A stretch of DNA of 64,000 nt from Raineyella sp964528755. GTDB lineage: Bacteria > Actinomycetota > Actinomycetes > Propionibacteriales > Propionibacteriaceae. Shown here piece after piece: positions 58,052 through 64,000 of this stretch (the first letter of the stretch is position 1; the number at the start of each line of letters is the position of its first letter). The DNA lies in assembly GCA_964528755.1 (NCBI GenBank), contig CAZGWN010000004.1, positions 1 through 64,000 on the forward strand, in the 5' to 3' direction. The notes beneath the pieces were generated by a model. That model worked only from the letters and a program-made list of their open reading frames with translations, was not told the DNA's origin and searched no databases. Made by a program: the position numbers and the translations under genes.

Positions 58052-58567
58052 ATGTCTGAGGATCTCAGCACTCCGGGACGCCAGCGGCTGTGGCGGCGGC
58101 ACAGCGTGGAGGGCGACGACGCGTTCGGCCGGTTCGCCGAGGGGTTCGCGCGGTGGATGGGCACGCCCGCGTTCCTCGGCTGGATGACCGTCTTCGTCAC
58201 GGTCTGGGTGATCGTCAATGTGGTCGGGCTGTTCGGGTTCCGCTGGGATCCGTACCCGTTCATCCTGCTCAACCTGTTCTTCTCCACCCAGGCGTCCTAC
58301 TCGGCCCCGCTGATCCTGCTGGCCGAGAACCGTCAGACCGACCGCGACCACGTCCGTCTGGCGGAGGACCGCAAGCAGGCCGCGCAGAGCCGTGCGGACA
58401 TGGACTTCCTGGCCCGGGAGATCGCCTCGCTGCGTGCCTCGGTCAGCGAACTGGCCACCCGTGACTACCTGCGCTCGGAGTTGCGGTCCGAGCTGCGCGC
58501 GCTGCTGGCCGAGCTCGGCGAGGACGATGGCGACGGCCCGGCCGACCCCGCGCCGCGGCCGGAGTGA
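58052..58567 (+). CDS. DUF1003 membrane protein
   Basis: A 171-residue protein with two transmembrane helices (GWMTVFVTVWVIVNVVGLFGF and YPFILLNLFFSTQASYSAPLILL) joined by a short loop, then a charged helix that is likely a coiled coil (EDRKQAAQSRADMDFLAREIAS). This is the DUF1003 layout. Its position 2 bases after the MgtE-like gene suggests a complex in which the coiled coil contacts that protein. ATG 58052 has AGGGG upstream; GTG 58046 overlaps the previous stop. No function is established. Confidence 0.85.
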   Translation: MSEDLSTPGRQRLWRRHSVEGDDAFGRFAEGFARWMGTPAFLGWMTVFVTVWVIVNVVGLFGFRWDPYPFILLNLFFSTQASYSAPLILLAENRQTDRDHVRLAEDRKQAAQSRADMDFLAREIASLRASVSELATRDYLRSELRSELRALLAELGEDDGDGPADPAPRPE

Positions 58568-58633
58568 GTGGAACGGGGGTGGGCCGGGCGGATCGGGCGC
58601 CGGACCGGGCCGGAGCCGGTTGTCGACGCAGGT

Positions 58634-58639
58634 TAGCCT
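58634..58639 (+). promoter_or_regulatory. -10 hexamer of mrp-like gene (leaderless)
   Basis: TAGCCT, then 7 bases, then ATG 58647. Confidence 0.5.
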
Positions 58640-58646
58640 GTGGGGC

Positions 58647-59822
58647 ATGTCCGACGTCGTGACGACTCCTGCCGACCACCCCCTGATGAAGGCCGTCGTG
58701 GCCAATCTCTCGCGCGTCCAGGACCCCGAGATCAAACGCCCGCTGATGGAGCTGGGGATGATCCCCGCGGTCAGCATCGACGACGACGCCGTGGTCACCG
58801 TGTCGGTCCTGCTCACCGTCGCCGGTTGTCCCTTGCACACCACGATCCGCTCCGATGTCCAGCGTGCGGTCGCGGGGATCCCCGGGGTCGGCGGCGTACG
58901 GGTCGACCTGTCGGTGATGACCGACGAACAGCGCCGCGAGTTCTCCACCCAACTGCGCGGCGGCGTCGCCCAGCACGAGATCCCCTTCGCCAAGCCCGGC
59001 AGCCTGACCCGGCTGCTGCTGGTGGCCTCCGGCAAGGGCGGGGTCGGCAAGTCCTCGGTGACGGCCAACCTCGCCCTGGCCCTGGCCGCCGCCGGGCACC
59101 GGGTCGGCATCCTCGACGCCGACATCTACGGCCACTCGATCCCACCGATGCTGGGACTGGCCGACGAGCAGCCGACCCTGGTCGAGGACCACATCATGCC
59201 GGTCCCGTACGGGGACGTGAAGGTGATGTCGATCGGGATGCTCAAGCAGCGCCGCGACCAGGTGATCGCCTGGCGCGGGCCGATCCTCGACCGGGCGCTG
59301 CAGCAGATGCTCGCCGACGTCTACTGGGGTGACCTGGACGACCTCGTCGTCGACCTGCCGCCGGGCACCGGGGACGTGGCGATGTCCCTGGGCCAGAAGC
59401 TGCCCAACGGCGAGGTCATCGTGGTGACCACCCCGCAGGCCGCGGCCGCCGAGGTCGCCGAGCGCGCCGGGACGATGGCCGACATGATGCACCAGCGGGT
59501 GATCGGGGTGGTGGAGAACATGTCCTACCTGGAGACCACCTGTCCGCACTGCGGGCAGGTGCACCAGGTGGAGATCTTCGGCCACGGCGGCGGGGAACAG
59601 GTCGCCCGCACCCTCAGCGGGCGGCTGGGCTACGAGGTCCCGCTGTTGGCCCGGATCCCGCTCGACCCCGATCTGCGCGCCGACGGCGACGCCGGTACGC
59701 CGGTGGTCGCCCGCGACGAGGAGACCCCCGCCGGACGGGTGCTGCACGAGCTGGCCGCCACTCTCGGCGCCCGGCCCCGCGGTCTGGCCGGCCAGCAGCT
59801 GGGGGTGTCGGTGGTCCGCTGA
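58647..59822 (+). CDS. mrp: Mrp/ApbC-family iron-sulfur carrier ATPase
   Basis: A 391-residue P-loop protein that carries [4Fe-4S] clusters to target enzymes. An N-terminal DUF59/MIP18 domain (PEIKRPLMELGMI, CPLHTTIR) comes first; the deviant Walker A SGKGGVGKSS is residues 128-137, and the cluster-binding pair is CPHCGQ near residue 295. DIYGHSIPPMLG and VDLPPGTGDVA are the family switch segments. ATG 58647 follows TAGCCT by 7 bases. Its end is followed by a 29-bp hairpin shared with the convergent tatB-like gene. Confidence 0.94.
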   Translation: MSDVVTTPADHPLMKAVVANLSRVQDPEIKRPLMELGMIPAVSIDDDAVVTVSVLLTVAGCPLHTTIRSDVQRAVAGIPGVGGVRVDLSVMTDEQRREFSTQLRGGVAQHEIPFAKPGSLTRLLLVASGKGGVGKSSVTANLALALAAAGHRVGILDADIYGHSIPPMLGLADEQPTLVEDHIMPVPYGDVKVMSIGMLKQRRDQVIAWRGPILDRALQQMLADVYWGDLDDLVVDLPPGTGDVAMSLGQKLPNGEVIVVTTPQAAAAEVAERAGTMADMMHQRVIGVVENMSYLETTCPHCGQVHQVEIFGHGGGEQVARTLSGRLGYEVPLLARIPLDPDLRADGDAGTPVVARDEETPAGRVLHELAATLGARPRGLAGQQLGVSVVR

Positions 59823-59894
59823 GGGCCGGGGCGCGTCCGGGGCCGGGGGCGACCCCGGGGCCGGTCAGAGGCCGGTCCGAGCTCCCCCTCCCAT

Positions 59895-59962
59895 CAGCGG
59901 CCACGCCTGGTTTCAAAAGCCACGAGTCGACGTGTGGCTTTTGAAACCAGGCGTGGCCGCTG
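59895..59962. terminator. Bidirectional hairpin, 29-bp perfect arms
   Basis: The arms 59895-59923 and 59934-59962 are exact reverse complements around a 10-base loop; the arms contain AAAAGCCAC / GTGGCTTTT, so a T-run is read in both directions. It lies between the convergent mrp (+) and tatB-like (-) genes and fits a shared terminator. Confidence 0.75.
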
Positions 59963-59991
59963 GCGTTCAGGGCACTCCACCGGACCGGGAC

Positions 59992-60543
59992 CTACGTGGC
60001 CTCCGGGTCGTACGGGGTCGTCGTCGCGGACCCGGCCCCGGTTTCCGCCTCCGGACCGTCCACGGCGGATGCCCCGGGATCCGGCCCGTCGCCCTCAGGA
60101 TCTGTGCCGTCACTGGACGCCTCACCGCCGACAGACTCGCCACCCGCATCGGCACCCGCCATCGCCGCCTGCCCGGCGGCCAGTTCCTGCTCGTCGACGA
60201 CGCCGTTGCCGTCGGTGTCCAGTGCCCGGCGCATGTCGGTCGCGGCATCGTTGAGTTCATCGCTGGCCGAGCGCAGCGTCGACACGAGGTCATCGACCCC
60301 GTCCAGGCCACCCTGGCGCATGACGTAGCGCCGCACCGACCCGCGCGGGTCGGTGATGTCGAAGTCCTCGAAGCCGGGGCCCAACTCGGACCGTACGGAG
60401 GTCTGTGCGTTGTTGGCCACCTGCCGCAGGAAGTTGATGATCCTGGCCGCCTTGCGGGCCACGTCGGGGAGCTTCTCGGGTCCCCAGAGGATGATGGCGA
60501 TGATCACGATGACGGCGATCTCGCCCGCTCCCAGACCGAACAC
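59992..60543 (-). CDS. tatB: TatB-like translocase component with EF-hand
   Basis: A 183-residue protein of the TatA/B type: a short extracytoplasmic start, one transmembrane helix (EIAVIVIIAIILWGPEKLP), then an amphipathic helix (DVARKAARIINFLRQV), as in twin-arginine export. Length and charged tail fit TatB. Unusually, residues 109-121 (DTDGNGVVDEQEL) match the full EF-hand pattern for Ca2+ binding, between helices. The last 50 residues are acidic and Gly/Ala-rich. GTG 60543 follows TAGCGT by 6 bases; that TAG is also the stop codon of the htrA-like gene upstream on this strand. Confidence 0.85.
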   Translation of the reverse strand: MFGLGAGEIAVIVIIAIILWGPEKLPDVARKAARIINFLRQVANNAQTSVRSELGPGFEDFDITDPRGSVRRYVMRQGGLDGVDDLVSTLRSASDELNDAATDMRRALDTDGNGVVDEQELAAGQAAMAGADAGGESVGGEASSDGTDPEGDGPDPGASAVDGPEAETGAGSATTTPYDPEAT

Positions 60544-60549
60544 AGCCCT

Positions 60550-60555
60550 ACGCTA
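60550..60555 (-). promoter_or_regulatory. -10 hexamer of tatB-like gene (leaderless)
   Basis: TAGCGT on the minus strand, 6 bases before GTG 60543. Its TAG is the stop codon of the HtrA-like gene. Confidence 0.5.
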
Positions 60556-61770
60556 GCCCACTCGCCCGGCCAGGGTCGCCTGCGCCTGCCGGGTGGCTCC
60601 GTCCCGGCGGTACTCGACGGTCACCACATCCCCCGGGCGGTGACGACGTACCTGGACGATGAGGTCCACCCCGCGGCCGAGCGGCACCTGGTCGATCGAC
60701 AGCACCACGTCGCCTCGCCGCAGGCCCGCCTCCGCCGCCGGGCCCTTGCCCTGGACCGAGGTGAGCCGAACGCCGACACCGTCGCCGGTCGCCTCGGCCT
60801 CCGCGCCGATGACCGGGTAGCGGACCTTCCCGTCGGTGATGAGTTCATCGGCCACGGGCAGCGCCTCGTCGATCGGCATCGCGAACCCCAGCCCGATGCT
60901 GCCGGCGTCGGCGCGGGTGTCGTCGGCCGTGAGGATCGCGGAGTTCACCCCCACCACCCGGCCCGCCGCGTCCACCAGCGCTCCGCCGGAGTTGCCGGGG
61001 TTGATCGCGGCGTCGGTCTGGATGGCGTTGATGTAGGGCACGGGATCATCCGATCCCTCCTCCGCGGCCCCCACCTGCATGCCGCGGTGGACCGTCGACA
61101 CGATCCCGGTGGTCACCGTACCGTCGAGGCCCAGTGGGGCGCCCACGGCCAACACCGGGTCTCCCACCCCGACATCGTCGGAGTCGCCGGTGGCCGCCAC
61201 CGCGACGTTGTCCCCCAGCTCGTCGAGGTCGACGCTCAGCACGGCCAGGTCGTACGCCTGGCTGGCACCGACCAGGGTCGCCTCGGCCCGCCGCCCGTCG
61301 ACGGCCCCGACGGTGATGTCGCCGCCGTCGAGGGCGACCGCAATCACGTGCCGGTTGGTCAGCAGGTGGCCGTCGGCGTCGAGGACGATCGCCGATCCGC
61401 TGCCCTCGTCACCGTTGTCGCCGGTGACCCGCACCGAGACCACCGACCGCTGCACCTGGGGCCCGACCACGGCGGGATCAAGGACGGCGGCCACGGGAGT
61501 CTCCACCGGTGTCGCCGCGGCCGACTGGCCCGCCGGTGTGGCCGGGGCCGAGGCGAGACGGGCACCGGCCCAGCCGGCCGGCACGCCGACGACGCCGGCG
61601 GTCAGTCCCGCGACGAGGACGGTCACCCACCGGCGCGGCGCCGTACGGCCGGAGGTCGACGGTGCAGGTGGCGTCGGCGTGGGTGCCGTGATCGGTGCGG
61701 CGACCCATCCGGCCGGGGCCGGCCCGGGCACCCCGCCGGCGTCGACATCCCCGGGGTCGGCGGCCCCCAT
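60553..61770 (-). CDS. HtrA/DegP-like serine protease with PDZ domain
   Basis: A 405-residue membrane-anchored protease for envelope quality control. A Pro/Thr-rich cytoplasmic start is followed by a transmembrane helix (residues about 48-68), then a trypsin-like domain with His141 (LLTNRHV), Asp174 (AYDLAVL) and Ser261 (INPGNSGGAL), and a PDZ domain at the C-terminus (AGLRRGDVVLSID). ATG 61770 is 2 bases after the dapA stop, with no clear ribosome site, so expression may depend on dapA. Adjacent to the tat gene, which suits a secretion-quality pair. Confidence 0.92.
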   Translation of the reverse strand: MGAADPGDVDAGGVPGPAPAGWVAAPITAPTPTPPAPSTSGRTAPRRWVTVLVAGLTAGVVGVPAGWAGARLASAPATPAGQSAAATPVETPVAAVLDPAVVGPQVQRSVVSVRVTGDNGDEGSGSAIVLDADGHLLTNRHVIAVALDGGDITVGAVDGRRAEATLVGASQAYDLAVLSVDLDELGDNVAVAATGDSDDVGVGDPVLAVGAPLGLDGTVTTGIVSTVHRGMQVGAAEEGSDDPVPYINAIQTDAAINPGNSGGALVDAAGRVVGVNSAILTADDTRADAGSIGLGFAMPIDEALPVADELITDGKVRYPVIGAEAEATGDGVGVRLTSVQGKGPAAEAGLRRGDVVLSIDQVPLGRGVDLIVQVRRHRPGDVVTVEYRRDGATRQAQATLAGRVG

Positions 61771-61772
61771 GG

Positions 61773-62681
61773 TCAGAGGAGTCCGGCGGCGCGCAGCGTG
61801 GCCGCGAAGGTGTCGATCTGGGACTGCTCCGGCAACATCTGCGGAGGCCTCAGACCGCCGACGGGAAGGCCTTGGAGAGCCAGCCCGGCCTTGACCATGC
61901 TGCAGCCCTGGGCGGCGAAGACGCCGGTGAAGACGTCCAGGGCCCGGCGGTGGATGGCCAGCGCCTCCTGCTCGTCGCCGGCGAACCAGGCATCGAGAAG
62001 GCGCCGGACCAGCCCGCCGGTGAAGTGGGTGGACGTGCCCACCACCCCGGTGCCGCCGACCGCCAGCAACGGCAGGGTGTACGCGTCGTCCCCCGAGTAG
62101 TACGCCAGGCCACTGTCCCGGATCACCCGGGCCGACTCGACGATGTTGCCCTTGGCATCCTTGACCGCGACGATCCGCGGATGCCGGGCGAGCGCGAGGA
62201 GGGTGTCGGTCTCCACCGGGATCCCGGCCCGCTTGGGGATGTCGTAGATCACGACCGGCAGGTCGGTGGCATCGGCGACGGTGCGGAAGTGCACCAGCAG
62301 CCCGGACTGAGGCGGCTTCGAGTAGTACGGCGCGACGACGAGCAGCCCGTGCGCGCCGGCGTCGGCAGCCTGGCGGGCCAACTCGACGGTGTGTCGGGTG
62401 TCGTTGGTGCCGACCCCGGCGACAATCCGGGCCCGGTCACCGACCTCGTCGACGACGGCAGTGACCAGCGCCGCCTTCTCCGCGTCGGTGGTGGTCGGAG
62501 CCTCACCGGTGGTGCCGTTGACGACCAGTCCGTCGTGACCCAGGTCGTCGACGAGGTGGGCGGCGAGGGCTCGCGCGGTGGGCAGGTCCAACTCACCGTC
62601 GCTGTCGAATGGGGTGACCATGGCGGTGAGCAGTCGTCCGAAGGGCGGCTCACCGGTCTGGTGCGAAGTGAGCACGGTCAT
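61773..62681 (-). CDS. dapA: 4-hydroxy-tetrahydrodipicolinate synthase (DapA)
   Basis: Condenses aspartate semialdehyde with pyruvate in the lysine/diaminopimelate pathway. The 302-residue TIM barrel has the family landmarks: NGTTGE with Thr58, Tyr146 in VVIYDIPKR, and the Schiff-base lysine K174 in VAVKDAKG. ATG 62681 follows TAGAAT by 6 bases, and that TAG is the stop codon of the biotin-carrier gene. Likely transcribed with the downstream protease gene, which starts 2 bases after its stop. Confidence 0.93.
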   Translation of the reverse strand: MTVLTSHQTGEPPFGRLLTAMVTPFDSDGELDLPTARALAAHLVDDLGHDGLVVNGTTGEAPTTTDAEKAALVTAVVDEVGDRARIVAGVGTNDTRHTVELARQAADAGAHGLLVVAPYYSKPPQSGLLVHFRTVADATDLPVVIYDIPKRAGIPVETDTLLALARHPRIVAVKDAKGNIVESARVIRDSGLAYYSGDDAYTLPLLAVGGTGVVGTSTHFTGGLVRRLLDAWFAGDEQEALAIHRRALDVFTGVFAAQGCSMVKAGLALQGLPVGGLRPPQMLPEQSQIDTFAATLRAAGLL

Positions 62682-62687
62682 GGCGGG

Positions 62688-62693
62688 ATTCTA
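62688..62693 (-). promoter_or_regulatory. -10 hexamer of dapA (leaderless)
   Basis: TAGAAT on the minus strand, then 6 bases, then ATG 62681. Its TAG doubles as the stop codon of the biotin-carrier gene. Confidence 0.55.
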
Positions 62694-62927
62694 GGCCGCG
62701 GCGCCGCGGACGGACTCGATGATGACCAAGGGGTCGCCCTCGTGTACGACGTCCCCCGCTGCGACGACGATCTCACCGACGGTGCCGGCCACCTCGGCCA
62801 GCACGGGAATCTCCATCTTCATGGATTCCAGGACCGCCACCTCGTCGGCCGGGGTGACGGTGTCGCCGGGGGCGACGTTGACGGACAGGACGTTCGCCAC
62901 GAGTTCGGCGACCACGGTGTGCTGCAT
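62691..62927 (-). CDS. Biotinyl/lipoyl-attachment (biotin carrier) domain protein
   Basis: A 78-residue free-standing biotin carrier domain. It begins MQHTVVAELVANVLSV and has the biotinylation site Lys37 in ESMKMEI; the rest is the barrel-like fold (GDTVTPADEVAV; GTVGEIVVAAGDVV). It would serve as the carboxyl carrier of an acyl-CoA carboxylase or related enzyme encoded elsewhere. ATG 62927 follows TAGCAT by 7 bases; an earlier ATG lies inside that hexamer and would give three extra residues. Confidence 0.9.
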   Translation of the reverse strand: MQHTVVAELVANVLSVNVAPGDTVTPADEVAVLESMKMEIPVLAEVAGTVGEIVVAAGDVVHEGDPLVIIESVRGAAA

Positions 62928-62934
62928 GGGGGAC

Positions 62935-62940
62935 ATGCTA
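62935..62940 (-). promoter_or_regulatory. -10 hexamer of biotin-carrier gene (leaderless)
   Basis: TAGCAT on the minus strand, then 7 bases, then ATG 62927. Confidence 0.5.
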
Positions 62941-62974
62941 GAGGTTCGCTCCGACCGTTTCGTACGTCCTTGGG

Positions 62975-62980
62975 TAGGCT
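62975..62980 (+). promoter_or_regulatory. -10 hexamer of O-methyltransferase gene (leaderless)
   Basis: TAGGCT, then 6 bases, then GTG 62987. Confidence 0.5.
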
Positions 62981-62986
62981 GGCCGC

Positions 62987-64000
62987 GTGACCACCCCCCG
63001 CGACCCCCAGAAGCCGTCCGGACGCGACGACCGGCCCTCGCGTCGTCCGGACGCGGAGCCTGGGCGACCCGCGGAGAACAAGGAGCGCGACGCCGGAGCC
63101 GGCGGTGCCTCGACGGGGAACGTCCGCAAGCAGCCGGGCACCACCCGCGGCCAGGCGGGCGGGGCACGCAAGCCCGCCGCGCGGCGGACGTCGAGCTCGC
63201 GGGCGGCCGGCGCGGCCCGGATGCACAGCGTCTTCGCCACCGACGAGCCCGCCGCCGAACCGGCCACCCGGCCCGTGGTGGAGCCGCCGGTGGTCGAGCC
63301 GCAGTCGCCGACGTCCCGGGTCGCCGACCGGTCCGCGGACCCGTCCCCGGTCATCCCGGAGCCGGTCGAGGCCCCGCCACCCACACCACCGGAACGCCGC
63401 CATGGGCCGTCGGAGCGGAGCTGGCTGTTCGCCGAGCGTTTCCGGGCCGAGCATCCCGAGGCGCACCGCGCCCGGGAGGCCGCCGCCGACGTCGAAGGTG
63501 CGCCGGTCAGCAGCGGAGTGGCCACTCTGTTGACCTTCCTGGCCCGAACGATCCGGGCCCGCGCGGTCGTCGAGGTCGGTTCGGGCGCCGGGGTGTCGGG
63601 CCTGGCCCTGTTGTCCGGGATGGTTCCTGGAGGAGTGCTGACGTCCATCGACCCGGACCCGGAGGGCCAGCGCCTCGCCCGCGACGTGTTCCGGCGGGCC
63701 GGTCTGCCGACCAACCGCAACCGCCTCATCACCGGTCCGGCGCTGGTCGTCATGCCGAAGCTGTCCGATGCGGCGTACGACCTGGTGTTCATCGATGCCG
63801 ACCCACTGGAATCCGGGGAGTACGTCGAGCAGGCCGAACGGCTGCTGCGCGACGGAGGCCTGCTCGTGCTCAACAACGTGCTGGGCGAGGACCGGGTCGC
63901 CGACCCCGACAACGACGACGACGAGGCGATCGTCCTGCGCGAGACCCTGGAGGCGATCAACCAGATGGGTGACTCGTGGGTGAGCACGCTGCTGCCGGTC
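62987..64000 (+). CDS. Class I SAM-dependent O-methyltransferase with long disordered N-terminus (cut by window end)
   Basis: The frame is open from GTG 62987 to the window edge (338 residues, no stop seen). Residues about 1-140 are rich in Arg, Pro, Ala and Glu and likely disordered. The methyltransferase fold starts near SWLFAERFRAEHPEA and shows the SAM motif VVEVGSGAGVSGLALL, the acidic loop SIDPDPEG and YDLVFIDADP, as in the catechol O-methyltransferase-like family 3 proteins of actinobacteria (about 210-220 residues). GTG 62987 follows TAGGCT by 6 bases. The long extension is unusual, and the true start could be downstream, for example the Met of MHSVFATDEP. Confidence 0.8.
   Translation, partial: MTTPRDPQKPSGRDDRPSRRPDAEPGRPAENKERDAGAGGASTGNVRKQPGTTRGQAGGARKPAARRTSSSRAAGAARMHSVFATDEPAAEPATRPVVEPPVVEPQSPTSRVADRSADPSPVIPEPVEAPPPTPPERRHGPSERSWLFAERFRAEHPEAHRAREAAADVEGAPVSSGVATLLTFLARTIRARAVVEVGSGAGVSGLALLSGMVPGGVLTSIDPDPEGQRLARDVFRRAGLPTNRNRLITGPALVVMPKLSDAAYDLVFIDADPLESGEYVEQAERLLRDGGLLVLNNVLGEDRVADPDNDDDEAIVLRETLEAINQMGDSWVSTLLPV

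Noticed and set aside
1..64000. tRNA genes
   Set aside because: No cloverleaf with a TTC-loop and acceptor stem was recognised in any intergenic stretch; a tRNAscan run would decide.

Overview
The window is high-GC, gene-dense DNA from an actinobacterium. The evidence is the strong G/C bias at third codon positions, frequent GTG starts, a class A RNase P RNA, an adenylylated type I glutamine synthetase (GS) with its own GlnE, a GlnR-type box, a mycothiol-type DinB protein, and many genes whose -10 hexamer sits 6-7 nt before the start codon (leaderless transcripts). A Propionibacteriales-like organism fits, but the genus is not settled. There is a 100-nt assembly gap at 77-176, inside a 23-bp tandem repeat.

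Layout. (1) 0.3-11.0 kb: an HdeD-like membrane protein, then a carbohydrate locus: GH36 alpha-galactosidase, sugar-binding lipoprotein, two permeases, a LacI-family regulator and a secreted clan GH-A-like glycosidase with carbohydrate-binding modules. Four similar LacI-type operator sequences lie in two pairs, one pair before the alpha-galactosidase and one before the secreted enzyme, so both units look like one regulon. (2) 11.1-13.2 kb: an RDD membrane protein and glnA, with a near-canonical GlnR box upstream of glnA. (3) 13.2-39.6 kb: a block of mostly accessory genes between glnA and glnE-glnA2, which are adjacent in mycobacteria. It holds a secreted protein/lipoprotein pair, a GT1 glycosyltransferase with a divergent TetR regulator, a flavin monooxygenase trio with a decayed paralogue, a ketosynthase / AT-ACP-alpha-oxoamine synthase / PPTase-like / SDR cassette, a peptide-type ABC importer, and the nrtR-nadABC NAD synthesis locus. 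(4) 39.7-45.1 kb: glnE, a DinB/MDMPI-like protein and a second GS lacking the adenylylation tyrosine. (5) 45.4-53.8 kb: a membrane protein plus HprK/PqqD-like ATPase pair, map, an asymmetric sugar-type ABC ATPase, rnpB, a CHY zinc-finger protein, an RNase II/R enzyme and a zinc-ribbon protein. (6) 54.0-64.0 kb: a magnesium group (CorA, an MgtE-like protein without membrane segments, DUF1003), a stress-type membrane protein, a CitE-like lyase, mrp/apbC, a tatB-like gene with an EF-hand, an HtrA-like protease, dapA, a biotin-carrier protein and a truncated O-methyltransferase gene.

How the parts work together. The first locus probably takes up and cleaves alpha-galactosides under LacI-family control. 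glnA, glnE and glnA2 form the ammonium-assimilation core. The flavin monooxygenases and the peptide-type importer may scavenge organosulfur or similar compounds. The cassette between them has the parts to build an acyl chain, release it by decarboxylative condensation with an amino acid and reduce the ketone, which would give an amino-ketone or sphingoid-like product. That cassette is the best candidate for an undescribed system here. NrtR, with a degenerate Nudix box, probably represses nadABC through an inverted repeat between the two divergent promoters.
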